From assembly GCF_965237655.1 (NCBI RefSeq), contig NZ_CBDEGB010000001.1, positions 992,001 to 1,056,000 of the forward strand: DNA of 64,000 nucleotides, given 5' to 3'. The DNA is from Poriferisodalis sp965237655 (GTDB lineage: Bacteria; Actinomycetota; Acidimicrobiia; Acidimicrobiales; Poriferisodalaceae). Made by a program: the position numbers and the translations under genes. Positions 1 through 8,159 of the stretch are shown here, in pieces (the first letter of the stretch is position 1; each line of letters begins with the position of its first letter). The notes beneath the pieces are model-generated. The model saw nothing but the letters and a program-made list of their open reading frames with translations. It was not told the origin of the DNA and searched no databases.

Positions 1-206
1 GGCAAGGTTGGCGACCATGGGCTCGCTCTCTTCCACGGTAAGTAGTCTATATTGGACTTGTTTCCTGGATCGCCGTTCATATGCGGAAGGGCGTCGGGAC
101 CGGCCGAGCCTGCCACGGCTACCATTCGTCGAATGATCGATTTCCGGCGCCGACGGCTCATGTGTGCCGGAGATCGCTCCACGGGGACCACGGCAGGGGG
201 CGTGCG

Positions 207-1394
207 ATGACCGATGTTGCGGATCCGGTGCAGGCGGCCGATGCGCCGTCAAGGGAGCAGCACTTGGCGCAGATGGCCGACTACCTCGCTGGCGGCGAGC
301 GACGCGCTCACGAGACCGGCAACCGGGGGCCGGTTCGGTATGGCCCCGACGGCAAGCTGCATCCCGACATCCTGGACGTCTACTGGAAGCAGGGCTTCTA
401 CGTCTTCACCGGAGTCGTGGATGCCGCCGAGATTGCCGAGTTGCGAGCCGACGTCGCCGAAGTCATCGATCGTGCGCCGGTGCGCACGGGCGCTGAGGTC
501 GACAAACACGGCCGGCCGGCGCTCGGGCGCGATTTGGCCGTGGAGCCTTACGTCCTCATCCCGCCGCTGTCAGACCCCTACGGCGGCACCAACGCCTTGG
601 CGGGCCGTCATCAGGTGCAGATGGAACAGCCCGCGCCTGATGCCGACGCCCCACCCCATGTCGTCTACCTGATCTTCAGCATGTGCCAGACGATGCCCGC
701 GGCACTGCGGCTGTACGGGCATCCCGACCTGATGTCGATCGCCGAGAGCATCAACGGCCCCGACTTCGTGCCCTACAACGACGCCATCTTCGTCAAGGAG
801 TCCGGTCTTGGCGGCTCGGTGGCGTGGCACCAGGACGGCGTCACCCACTGGGACAGCCCCGACTGGGACATGGGCATCCACGGCTTCAACTTCCAGGTCC
901 AGCTGTACGAGACAACCGCGGCAAATGCGCTGTGGGTGGTGCCTGGCACGCACACCGAAGGCCGCATCGACTTGAAACAGAAGGTGGCTTCGAACGGCGG
1001 CAGCGTGATGCTTCCCGACGCGATCCCGCTGCTGTGCCAGCCGGGCGATGCGACGGTGGTGAACCGGCACATGGTCCACGGCTCGTATGCCAACACCTCG
1101 CCCGACCCGCGCATTTCGGTCACGTTCGGCTTTCACCGACGGTCGTCGGTGATCGGCGTGGCCGGTCAGCTGAGGGTGCACGCACGAGATTCGGTGGTCG
1201 TCTACGACGAAGAGCGGGTGTTCAAGCGCTCGTCGGTGATAGCGGTGGCCATCGACGCCCGGGCCCAGCACCGCCCGAACGAGCGGCGCTACACCTACGC
1301 CCCCTTCGTCGGCCTCGAGGACGACTTCCGCTTCAGCGACGAGACGTTCGAACGGGTTATCCGCGACTACAACCTCAACGACCTCGCCATCTAA
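207..1394 (+). CDS. Phytanoyl-CoA dioxygenase family (Fe(II)/2-oxoglutarate oxygenase)
   Basis: A 395-residue cytosolic protein expected to hydroxylate a small substrate using Fe(II), O2 and 2-oxoglutarate. The iron triad is visible: WHQD places H208 and D210 in an HxD motif, and the distal His is in NRHMVHGS (H291), followed by an Arg-rich strand (DPRISVTF) that fits 2-oxoglutarate binding. The length is typical of PhyH-family proteins. The start at 207 is preferred over the upstream ATG at 81, because the first 42 codons of the longer frame are not protein-like; a purine-rich CAGGGGG lies just upstream. The substrate cannot be read from sequence. It stands alone on the + strand, and a remnant of the same 3' end recurs at 4848. 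Confidence 0.85.
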   Translation: MTDVADPVQAADAPSREQHLAQMADYLAGGERRAHETGNRGPVRYGPDGKLHPDILDVYWKQGFYVFTGVVDAAEIAELRADVAEVIDRAPVRTGAEVDKHGRPALGRDLAVEPYVLIPPLSDPYGGTNALAGRHQVQMEQPAPDADAPPHVVYLIFSMCQTMPAALRLYGHPDLMSIAESINGPDFVPYNDAIFVKESGLGGSVAWHQDGVTHWDSPDWDMGIHGFNFQVQLYETTAANALWVVPGTHTEGRIDLKQKVASNGGSVMLPDAIPLLCQPGDATVVNRHMVHGSYANTSPDPRISVTFGFHRRSSVIGVAGQLRVHARDSVVVYDEERVFKRSSVIAVAIDARAQHRPNERRYTYAPFVGLEDDFRFSDETFERVIRDYNLNDLAI

Positions 1395-1431
1395 GCCAAC
1401 CGCCACTCTCGGCTGGCCCTCTACATGCTGG

Positions 1432-1593
1432 TCACTCCCAAGGGTTGATCAGGCGGACGTCGCGACGCTCGAAGTTTGCAATATTGCGGGCAGCCAGCGA
1501 AAGCCGTCGAATGACGGCCACGGCCGCAGTGAGTGCATCGCCCAATTTGCGGGTGCGACTTGCGCGCCGGGTGTCGGCTCGTAATTCTGCGGC
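1432..1593 (-). pseudogene. vapC (PIN-domain toxin) C-terminal remnant
   Basis: The last 53 codons of a minus-strand frame resemble the C-terminus of VapC-type PIN toxins: a helix rich in Ala (DALTAAVAV), then LAARNIANFE and the ending VRLINPWE, comparable with the family pattern TRNVxDFExxGVxxxNPW. The N-terminal half with the catalytic Asp is not found upstream in this frame, and there is no adjacent antitoxin. It is therefore most likely a decayed toxin gene, probably inactive. Recognition rests on this motif only. Confidence 0.55.
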
Positions 1594-1986
1594 GTGGAGG
1601 ACTCCTTGCGTCGAGCACTTCCTGAACTTGCTGGCGGCGTGTCCGGACAGTCGGCAATTCAGAACATGGGCAACAGACAATTCTTCGTGTCCTAAGTTGC
1701 AAGTGTGGTGAAGTGCACCTACCCCAGCTGCCCGCAGGGCACGTGGTGGCGGGTCGCCGGCAGTAGGACCACGTCGTCTATGCGCGACCGGAGCAATCGG
1801 TTCTCCTGTCGCCTCGGTGACGAACTGTGTGGTCTGCACGTGCAGTTGGTGCAGGACCGCTTCGATGTGGAGCAGAAGCAGCCGTGCGCGTCGGTCAAGT
1901 TCGACGCGGGCCCGAATGTGCCGGGACTCATTCTCGGGCGGGGCGGTAGTCAAATGCAGCCCTGGCTCCGCTCGTAGGGAGCCGCC
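1594..1986. other. Stretch without a convincing gene
   Basis: Open frames exist on both strands but none has protein-like composition or a recognisable motif. It probably continues the decayed sequence around the vapC remnant. Confidence 0.4.
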
Positions 1987-2097
1987 ATGCGTGCATTTGT
2001 CTGCATCGCCCTGCTCGTGGCGGCCTTGGTCGCCTGCTCGAACAGCTCCCAAGAGACCGCCACCTCGGTCATCGAGCCCGTGCTCGCTGAGCATTAA
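1987..2097 (+). CDS. Mini-lipoprotein (36 aa), probably truncated by frameshift
   Basis: The frame begins with a lipoprotein signal: MRAFVC, a hydrophobic core ALLVAALV and a lipobox LVAC followed by SNSSQE, and ends after 36 codons. GTAGGGAG upstream is a fair ribosome binding site. One base out of frame, from 2091, the sequence continues as a plausible protein (for example GCAPYWHRNPNFFVADC at about 2163-2213), so the original lipoprotein was probably longer and has been broken by a frameshift. The signal peptide and Cys-Ser-Asn-Ser junction are shared with the small lipoprotein at 5350. Function unknown. Confidence 0.5.
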   Translation: MRAFVCIALLVAALVACSNSSQETATSVIEPVLAEH

Positions 2098-2467
2098 CAG
2101 CTCGTAACTTCATCGACGGTGGCGGCCCCACTCACCGGGAATGCCCGGGTCAGCGTGACTTCGGCTGCGCGCCCTACTGGCACCGCAACCCCAACTTCTT
2201 CGTGGCCGACTGCGTCAACCCCAGATCAACAGCACGGCGAGCTTCGCCGCTGTTTCAATCTCGCGGTCTCTTACGCGGAAAAGGCAGGTGCCGTGACCGG
2301 AGTCAGAGAATTGATGCTTGACGGTCAGCGGCGCGGGGTGACGAATGGTCACGGACCACGCTTGTGGAAGACGCTCAATCAGGCTGTCTTCGACATGCGT
2401 GAGAGCTATCGAGATCTGAGTCAACACTGCTCAGAATTGCGGGATTTGTTGCTGATCGAACACTTAG

Positions 2468-3431
2468 AGGATGAGCGGATAGGTGGGTCAGTGGGGTTGC
2501 CAGCGGTCGTGGTGGTCGATGAGTTTGAGGGTGATGATCAAGGTGACGGCGAGGGCGAGCTGGGCTTGGCGGTGCTCGGGTCGGCGGTCGGTGTTGCGTC
2601 TGAGCTGCCCGTAGCCGGCGAGCCATGAGTTGGCGCGCTCGACATGCCAGCGCAGCCCCAGCGGGGCGGTGGCCGGCTCGGCAGGGCCGGCGCTGGGTTT
2701 GCGTTTGGGCGGCCGCGCCAAGTCGCAGATCCCGGCCGCGTCCGCGGCGGCGTCGACGCGGGCGCCCCAGTAGCCGCGGTCGAGGTGGATGGTGTCGATG
2801 TCGTGATGCAGTCCTTGTCGTTCGAGCTCGGCCATGGTGGGCTCGAACAGCATGATGTCGTTGCGGTTCGCGCCGTCCGCGCACCACGCGACCGGCACGC
2901 CTTCGGCGTCGACCGCGAGGGACCACTTCCAGCCCGATTTGCGTCTGTCGACAGGGCTTTTGCCGGTCCCGGGGCCGCCGCAGGGCGCCTTGTGGACGGA
3001 CCCGTCGATGCACACATCACCGAGTCGCAGGCCCATGATGCGGTCCCATGCGGCGATCGCCTCGGCTGCGATCTGGTCGAAAACGCCCGCAGCGACCCAC
3101 TCGTCGCGGCGTGACCGCAGCGTCGTGTCGGACACCGCGTTGTCCAACAGGATCTCCACGGACCGCCATGAGCAGCCCAATACCAGCCGCCAGATGATCC
3201 CCCGCAAACACAATCGGTCGCACACGCGGGGCCGGTGACAGCCCAACGGGTGACGATCCGGCGAGCGGGGCAAAAGCGGCTCGACTGCCGCCCAGATGAC
3301 ATCCACCACTGCCTTTGTCAGAGCGCGCATGATGAGCAGGCACCTCCACCATGTCGTCGGTTGGAACAGCAGCCCGCATCACAGCGGGCCCAACCCGACG
3401 ACTGGTGGATGGTCGCCTATTCGCGCGGCCT
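2468..3431 (-). mobile_element. IS5-family insertion sequence (about 964 bp)
   Basis: The single transposase gene is bounded by imperfect inverted repeats: left end AGGATGAGCGGATAGG from 2468, right end (reverse complement from 3431) AGGCCGCGCGAATAGG. Both sides carry CTTAG (2463-2467 and 3432-3436), a direct repeat compatible with the YTAR-type target preference of IS5 relatives. The intact flanking repeats and transposase suggest a fairly recent insertion. The exact ends could shift by a few bases, because the repeat and the inverted repeat abut. Confidence 0.8.
2488..3330 (-). CDS. IS5-family DDE transposase
   Basis: A 280-residue transposase that cuts and joins the element ends. The N-terminal 100 residues match the DUF4096-like DNA-binding part (RGIIWRLVLGCSWR). 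The catalytic triad is visible as D109 (CIDGSVHKAP), D184 (IHLDRGYWG) and E231 (WHVERANSWL), with the family-typical GKSPVDRRKSGWK between the first two. Full length with no frameshift, so possibly active; it is expressed from within the element and opposes the interrupted host gene. Confidence 0.9.
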   Translation of the reverse strand: MRALTKAVVDVIWAAVEPLLPRSPDRHPLGCHRPRVCDRLCLRGIIWRLVLGCSWRSVEILLDNAVSDTTLRSRRDEWVAAGVFDQIAAEAIAAWDRIMGLRLGDVCIDGSVHKAPCGGPGTGKSPVDRRKSGWKWSLAVDAEGVPVAWCADGANRNDIMLFEPTMAELERQGLHHDIDTIHLDRGYWGARVDAAADAAGICDLARPPKRKPSAGPAEPATAPLGLRWHVERANSWLAGYGQLRRNTDRRPEHRQAQLALAVTLIITLKLIDHHDRWQPH

Positions 3432-3527
3432 CTTAGTGGAGCTCCAAGAGCAGCGTGTGGCGAACTATCGGGTTGAGTGCCTGCGGGTCAATAGCCAGAC
3501 CCCACGAGAGTGCTGGGACAAGGGCGA

Positions 3528-3764
3528 GTGACAGCAACTGAGAATGAGCTCCGAGGGAGGCTGCTGGCGACTCGGTCGGTCTTGGCAGCCGTCATTGGCC
3601 TTCTGGACGCAAACCAGGAGGCCTCAGTCTTGAGAGTCCTCCATTCGCTGCCGCGCGAGCCTCGCTTCGAAGGCCTCGGCGAGGCGGCTCTAAACGAGTT
3701 CGTCAATATCCAAAGGTGGATCATCGAGGGGTCTGTCCCCCGAGAGATCACCGGGCTCGAATGA
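3528..3764 (+). CDS. Small helical protein of unknown function
   Basis: A 78-residue protein starting at GTG 3528, which overlaps the stop of the IS-split gene by four bases (GTGA), so the two were probably translationally coupled. It is amphipathic and helical throughout (for example LRGRLLATRSVLAAVIGLLD and a C-terminal FVNIQRWIIEGSVP), with no signal peptide or membrane segment. No family recognised. Because its partner is now disrupted and the IS points the other way, its expression may be lost. Confidence 0.5.
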   Translation: MTATENELRGRLLATRSVLAAVIGLLDANQEASVLRVLHSLPREPRFEGLGEAALNEFVNIQRWIIEGSVPREITGLE

Positions 3765-3808
3765 ACCCTTGGCCCATCCCTTCCGGACCAAGACGGACCT
3801 GTGCGTTG

Positions 3809-3988
3809 CTACTTGTCTCCCGAACCGCTGCCGGAGGATCCGGAAGCGCTGGGCGGCGGCTCGTATGCGCCTTTGGGGACGTCCTTCGGCTCGATCGATG
3901 CAGTGGGCGTGTAGCCGTCGTGCACGCTTCGACGGATCTCACGGGGCTCTGATCTCTCGATCCGGTCGCTCGGCTTGTCTCGGCTCAT
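3809..3988 (-). CDS. Small Pro/Ser-rich partner protein of the DUF6338 gene
   Basis: A 59-residue hydrophilic protein (MSRDKPSDRIERSE… ending in a low-complexity PPPSASGSSGSGSGDK). The ATG lies 4 bases after the stop of the DUF6338 gene, with GGAGGTTGATCC as binding site, so the pair is an operon. The central DGYTPTASIEPKDVPKGAYE resembles the repeated GY-P-P blocks of short proteins that often accompany DUF6338 genes; that statement is from general knowledge. Probably an accessory to the membrane protein; function unknown. Confidence 0.6.
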   Translation of the reverse strand: MSRDKPSDRIERSEPREIRRSVHDGYTPTASIEPKDVPKGAYEPPPSASGSSGSGSGDK

Positions 3989-3992
3989 CGGA

Positions 3993-4658
3993 TCAACCTC
4001 CGTCGGCCGGATCGGGTATCACTATGAATTCTAACGACTCGATTTCCTGGGACTCCAGCAGCAGCCCGGACCCCGTCAGCCACAGTTCGCCCTCGTCGTC
4101 GCGCGCTGGCACACCGATTTCGTCAAAGAACACGGCTTGTGCGATGTAGACGTCCCATCGCTCATTGCCGGTTGCGGCGTGCGAGGGGATCGGCTCGGCG
4201 TTCCCGTACAGCCCCCCAACCCAGCGACCAGAACGAAGCCTGCAGCGGATGAAACCGGCTTCGCGGCTCCCGAAGAGCTGGTCCCATGCCGTCGGGGCAC
4301 GATTCACCCCTAGCAACCTTCGCATTCGGCGCGGATGCTTCGCCGTGAGCCATCCCAACCCCCAGCCGACGAGGTATGGGACGACAACGAATCCGAGGGG
4401 TACGAGGTACACCCACCACGAGACTGGTCTTCGAGTCACTAGATCGTCCCAGTAGCGCAGCGCCAATGAGTGCCAGACCCAGAATCCCGCAGCTAGCCAC
4501 ACTCCCGAGAACAGCAGCAGTCGCAGCCCCCAGTCGCGCCCCCGGCGGCCATAGCGCACTGAGTGCCACTCAAATCCTGCGGCGGCAGCTGCTCCAGGAA
4601 TAAGCAGAACGAACGCCACCGCAGCCGTGCGAGCGATCGTCTCGAACTCGGGCAACAT
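3993..4658 (-). CDS. DUF6338-family membrane protein
   Basis: A 221-residue protein starting MLPEFETIARTAAVAFVLL. It has three hydrophobic segments (about residues 8-28, 45-65 and 85-108), then a cytosolic domain with WDQLFGSREAGFIRCRLRSG, GRWVGGLYG and a final LTGSGLLLESQEIESLEF, a pattern typical of DUF6338. The start at 4658 is chosen for the upstream GGTGGAG; the longer frame adds 30 unlikely residues. It is operonic with the 59-residue gene downstream. The role of DUF6338 is not known to me; such pairs occur in variable regions and may be linked to defence or stress. Confidence 0.7.
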   Translation of the reverse strand: MLPEFETIARTAAVAFVLLIPGAAAAAGFEWHSVRYGRRGRDWGLRLLLFSGVWLAAGFWVWHSLALRYWDDLVTRRPVSWWVYLVPLGFVVVPYLVGWGLGWLTAKHPRRMRRLLGVNRAPTAWDQLFGSREAGFIRCRLRSGRWVGGLYGNAEPIPSHAATGNERWDVYIAQAVFFDEIGVPARDDEGELWLTGSGLLLESQEIESLEFIVIPDPADGG

Positions 4659-4847
4659 CACGACTCCACCGGCGGCCAAGGGTCCAGAAGCGCTTCGCAG
4701 TCTCGCGCCTCTCGAAGTCGCCCAGACAGTCAATTTCCCAGCGATCACGTTGCAGGCGACGGCACGCCGAACTTGCCCAAACGTCGTTGGTTGCGCAGGA
4801 AGTCCACGGAGGGAGGGCTCTGATAGCGCGGCAGGTGCGACGCAGCG

Positions 4848-4892
4848 TTTGAAAGAGTCATACGCGACTACAACCCGAACGACCTCGCCATC
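4848..4892 (+). pseudogene. Remnant of a phytanoyl-CoA dioxygenase 3' end
   Basis: In one frame these bases read FERVIRDYNPNDLAI, matching the last 15 residues of the dioxygenase at 207-1394 (FERVIRDYNLNDLAI) in all but one position, with mostly synonymous DNA differences. Nothing upstream extends the match. It is a vestige of a second copy of that gene or of a segmental duplication. Confidence 0.7.
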
Positions 4893-4936
4893 AGCGATTG
4901 CGGCGCAGTGCTCCCAGCAGCATCACGGAAGGCACA

Positions 4937-5230
4937 ATGTCAGACATGGCCAAGGCGAAGATCTCTGTCGCGTTGGAAGAGGACGTGCTGGCACGGATCC
5001 GTTCAGCGGTTGAAGCCGGACGCGATCAGAGCGTGTCGGCCTTCGTCGAACGCGCCGCCCGCGAGCAGCTCGCTGCCGAAGACGGCTTCGATGCGGTGCT
5101 CACCGAGATGCTTGCCGAGACCGGCCGCACGCTGACTCCAGAGGATCAGGCGGCGGCCCCAGGCACGCTCTCGAGGGGCTGGACCCGTGATGAGCTGTAC
5201 AAGCGTGGCCAACGCGTCTTTGAGGGATAA
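4937..5230 (+). CDS. Ribbon-helix-helix antitoxin-like protein
   Basis: A 97-residue protein. Residues 4-45 (MAKAKISVALEEDVLARI… QSVSAFVERAAREQL) form a strand-helix-helix typical of RHH/MetJ-Arc DNA-binding antitoxins, followed by an acidic tail that would bind a toxin. The ATG at 4937 has GGAAGG six bases upstream. No toxin gene follows within the next 500 bases, so it is an orphan antitoxin or an autoregulator whose partner was lost in this decayed region. Confidence 0.7.
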   Translation: MSDMAKAKISVALEEDVLARIRSAVEAGRDQSVSAFVERAAREQLAAEDGFDAVLTEMLAETGRTLTPEDQAAAPGTLSRGWTRDELYKRGQRVFEG

Positions 5231-5349
5231 CACAGTTCCCGATTGGCCGGCGAACGCATTCGCGCGTGCCTCGAGCTCCTCCATGGCATCCATGCAGCCC
5301 ATGGCTGTCTGGACAGAAAGCACGATGACTTCCGCTCGGGAGAATCGTC

Positions 5350-5502
5350 ATGTGCCTACTGATCTGCCTTGCTCTTCTCGCCACATCGCTGATCGCTTGC
5401 AGTAACAGCGATGAACAAGAGGTCGCCGCCCAGTCACACCACATGGACGGCATACGACGCGTCGAAGGAGTCACGAAGAAAGAGGACTACCAAGTGCTGT
5501 GA
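5350..5502 (+). CDS. Mini-lipoprotein (50 aa), related to the one at 1987
   Basis: It has a signal peptide with lipobox: MCLLIC, ALLATSLIAC and then SNSDEQE, followed by about 30 hydrophilic residues. The segment ALLxxxLxACSNS is shared with the mini-lipoprotein at 1987. The frame after the TGA at 5500 stays open for roughly 50 more codons (TEAAAFITAEEELVRVD…), so a nonsense change may have shortened it. GGGAGAATC upstream is a usable binding site. Function unknown. Confidence 0.5.
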   Translation: MCLLICLALLATSLIACSNSDEQEVAAQSHHMDGIRRVEGVTKKEDYQVL

Positions 5503-5637
5503 ACTGAAGCAGCCGCATTCATCACTGCCGAGGAAGAGCTCGTCCGGGTTGACAAGCTGAGAGGCTGGGCGAGGGTCCGGCGGAAGCGACTCCACGCAGC
5601 GCCTCGGCCGGAATCCAGTTGGACATGTGTAACACTG

Positions 5638-5667
5638 AGTTATATCGAAAATATATGTAATATAACT
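5638..5667. promoter_or_regulatory. AT-rich inverted repeat before the DUF222-HNH gene
   Basis: AGTTATAT and ATATAACT form a perfect 8-bp inverted repeat separated by 14 bases, in the only strongly AT-rich patch of the region and 60 bases before the next gene. It could be an operator or promoter element. Confidence 0.4.
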
Positions 5668-5727
5668 GCAATGAACTGATTGGGTCGAAAACGCTTGTTT
5701 GTGACAGCCGCACGCTAGAGTGAACAC

Positions 5728-7091
5728 ATGTTCTCCCACGTGGAGCAGGCGCTCGAACACCTCAACACCGCGCTCGACGAGGTCGAGGTTGCGCCCAGCG
5801 AGCTGCTGCGCCGCACCCTGGGCCTGTCCAAGCAGCTGCGCAGCCGCGTCGAACTGCTCGAGACCAAGGCCGCTGCGCTCGTTGCGCAGCGCGAACGCCA
5901 CGGCGACGGCGGCGCCGGGCTGCTGCACCAGCACAGCGGCCTGTCCCGCTCCGACGCCGCTCGCAACGTGCGCACAGACACAGAGCTGGCCTCGCTACCC
6001 GATGCGCACGCCGCAGTGTCCGAAGGGCACATCAGCTTGGCGAATGCCGCCAAGCTCGCGCAGGCCGCCCGCAAAACCAGCCCCGACGCGGTGCAAGGCG
6101 ATCCCGAGCTGGTCGGGCTCGCCAAGACCGAACTCGGCTCAGCCTGCCCGCTGACGAATTCGCCCAAGCCGCCCAGCGCTGGACGGCCCGCCACCAAGAC
6201 GCTGCTGATCTGGCTGCGCAGCATCGCCGCAACCGGCGCAACCGCCATGTGCGTTTTTGGAACGGCGACGACGGCTCGGTGCAGATGCGCGGTTCATTCG
6301 ACGCCGAGACTGGCGCCCGCGTTCAAGACCGGTTGCGTCGCCAAGCAGAGCAGCTCCGTCAAGCAGATCGTCGTCGACAAGCCCAGCCTCAACCCCAACG
6401 TGAACCCGGTGGCGACAACGACAACGGCGATGATGCTGCCGCGCGCACCCACGACCAGCGCATGGCAGACGCGCTCGACACGCTCCTCGCCGCCGCTGCC
6501 CGGGCCGGCGCCGACGCCTCGAAGGCACGGCCGCCGGCCCAAAGCGAGCGTAAAGGCGCCGCTGCAGAGATCATCGTGCGCGCAGATCTGGCGGCCTTGA
6601 CGGGTCAGTCCGGCGGTGTCGCCGAGATCGCCGGCATCGGTCCGATCCCACCCAGCACGCTGGAACGGCTCGCGTGCAACTCCGACGCGTGGCTCGAGAT
6701 CTTCGCCGACAAGCTCACCCCGTTGTACGAGACCGTCGCGCGCCGGGCGCCCACCGCAGCACAACGCCGCGCCTTAGTCGCACGCGACGGAGCATGCATC
6801 GCCTGTGGGGCGCCGCCGGGCGACTGCGAAGCGCACCATGTCATTCCGTGGAAATGCGGAGGCAAGACCCGTGTCGACAACCTCGTGCTGGTTTGCTGGT
6901 CCTGCCACGACCGCATCCACGATCACAACTGGCAGGTCATCGTCCGCGACGACCTCTTCCGTCTCAGCCCCCCAAATCCAGCACGCCCCTCGAACCCGGC
7001 CCCCTCGCGCAAACCCAAGCACCGCTCGCCAGAACATTCGCCACCCGCGGCGATTCACCCCGGGACCCTCAGCCCCTGTGAGACCTGGTGA
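5728..7091 (+). pseudogene. DUF222 (13E12-type) HNH endonuclease, frameshifted
   Basis: An N-terminal DUF222 part (MFSHVEQALEHL… to about 6125) reads in one frame. The rest continues one frame over as PADEFAQAAQRWTARHQDAA, then RRNRHVRFWNGDDG, ending with an HNH nuclease domain (CIACGAPPGDCEAHHVIPW … VCWSCHDRIHDHNW, about 6796-6933). A single-base deletion between about 6125 and 6150 explains the break. These proteins are abundant, repeated and often decayed in actinobacteria; they are putative mobile or DNA-processing nucleases. The stop lies inside a 44-bp tandem repeat. Confidence 0.8.
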
Positions 7092-7160
7092 GGTCCAGGC
7101 GTACTTGGACCCTCAGCCCCTGTGAGACCTGGTGAGGTCCAGGCGTACTCGGACTCTCAG
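7063..7160. repeat. 44-bp tandem repeat, two copies plus 10 bases
   Basis: Units start at 7063 and 7107 and differ at one base; a partial third copy runs from 7151. Each contains the inverted repeat GACCTGGTGAGGTC. The first unit covers the HNH stop codon and the last reaches the LysR stop codon, so the repeat fills the convergent gap and may act as a bidirectional terminator. Confidence 0.9.
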
Positions 7161-8053
7161 GCTGCAGTCGGCGGATCGTAGAGCTCGGCAACGACCTCCA
7201 AGGCGTGCGACACCAAGGGGAGCGGCTCACCGGCGCCCCTGAGCAGCAGCAAGGGCACCGAGGCGCTTGCATCGGTCAGCGGCATGTAGTGCAGACCAGG
7301 CGGCCGGAACGTCTGGACGCCTGCGGGCACGATGGCCACGCCCTCGCCGGCAGCGACAAATCCCAAGATCGTCGTGTACTCGGTCGCTTCGATCATCGGG
7401 TCATACGCGACGCCCTGAGCGCTGAGCATCCCTGCGAGCACAGCGTGCAAGCTGGGTGACACGTTGCGGTCGAATCCGATCATCGGCTCGCCGTCAAGGT
7501 CGCCCAGACTTGCCGAACTCGATGCGGCGAGTCGGTGGGACGCGCCGGCGGCCAACAGCAATCGCTCGTGCATCACCAGTGTCGCCTCTACCCCGCCGGC
7601 ATCGGCAGCGGCCCGACCGATGCCCAGGTCGATACGACCGGCTCGCAAGGCCTTCACCTGCTCGTCGGAGCTCAATGTGTGCAGCTCGAAGTCGACCTGG
7701 GGTCGGCGGCGCCGGTACTCGCCCAGCACACGCGGCATCACCTCATAGGCAGCCGAGTCGACGAAGCCCACCCGCAGCGTGCCCGTCTGGCCATGCCTGC
7801 GCTGTTCCATGAGTCTGTCGACGCCGTCGGCTGCCGCCAGGAGACGGACGGCCTCCGGGTACAGGTATCTCCCGGCGTCGGTGAGGGTCACACGCCGGGT
7901 GCTGCGATCGAACAGTGCCGTGTCGAGCTCCCGTTCGAGCAAGCGGATCTGCTGGCTGAGCGGCGGCTGGGACATGTGGAGCCGCTGGGCCGCCCGGCCG
8001 AAGTGCAGCTCCTCGGCTACTGCCGCGAAGTAGCGCAATCGCTGCAGGTTCAT
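7157..8053 (-). CDS. LysR-family transcriptional regulator
   Basis: 298 residues. An N-terminal winged helix-turn-helix (MNLQRLRYFAAVAEELHFGRAAQRLHMSQ… cut here at the recognition helix PPLSQQIRLLE) is followed by a two-lobed substrate-binding domain from about residue 90 (LRVGFVDSAAYEVMPRVL) to the end. It is transcribed divergently from the methylated-amine operon starting at 8160, the classic LysR arrangement. It is therefore the likely activator of mgdABCD, responding to a pathway intermediate. The shared 106-bp gap holds a dyad near 8071-8093. Confidence 0.9.
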   Translation of the reverse strand: MNLQRLRYFAAVAEELHFGRAAQRLHMSQPPLSQQIRLLERELDTALFDRSTRRVTLTDAGRYLYPEAVRLLAAADGVDRLMEQRRHGQTGTLRVGFVDSAAYEVMPRVLGEYRRRRPQVDFELHTLSSDEQVKALRAGRIDLGIGRAAADAGGVEATLVMHERLLLAAGASHRLAASSSASLGDLDGEPMIGFDRNVSPSLHAVLAGMLSAQGVAYDPMIEATEYTTILGFVAAGEGVAIVPAGVQTFRPPGLHYMPLTDASASVPLLLLRGAGEPLPLVSHALEVVAELYDPPTAA

Positions 8054-8070
8054 CGAGCAACACTACCCCT

Positions 8071-8093
8071 ATTCATATTCAATCAGTCTGAAT
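8071..8093. promoter_or_regulatory. Candidate LysR operator
   Basis: ATTCA and TGAAT form an interrupted dyad with 13 bases between them, in an AT-rich stretch of the gap between the LysR gene and mgdA. LysR sites are usually T-N11-A dyads of this kind. Inferred only. Confidence 0.4.
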
Positions 8094-8159
8094 TCATCGT
8101 AATTTGATACTTTGACTCACCTAGAGCGATGCTTAGCCTGCATGGTGATGACGGGACCC

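Larger units (their letters stand above)
2314..3531 (+). pseudogene. Small gene split by the IS5-family insertion
   Basis: Removing the insertion and one copy of the CTTAG target (2468-3436) joins the upstream frame (…LRDLLLIEHL) to the downstream frame (VELQEQRVANYRVECLR…) with no stop, giving a helical protein of about 80 residues if the start is ATG 2314. The rebuilt stop (TGA 3529-3531) overlaps the GTG start of the next gene in a GTGA arrangement, which supports a real two-gene operon before insertion. The protein family is not recognised. As it stands the gene is interrupted and presumably dead. Confidence 0.6.

Noticed and set aside
1..36. Possible start of a leftward gene (GTG or ATG at 36/18 on the minus strand)
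   Set aside because: Only about ten codons are visible, with no recognisable motif.
570..1406. Long minus-strand frame antisense to the dioxygenase
   Set aside because: Typical high-GC shadow frame; the + strand carries clear catalytic motifs.
1705..1977. Open frames on both strands between the vapC remnant and the mini-lipoprotein
   Set aside because: No motif, poor composition and no good ribosome site.
2215..2427. 70-codon minus-strand frame left of the IS element
   Set aside because: Antisense to the split gene and outside the inverted repeats; no transposase-like motif.
5003..5323. 106-codon minus-strand frame antisense to the RHH antitoxin, considered as a toxin gene
   Set aside because: No toxin-family motif; the sense frame has a clear RHH domain.
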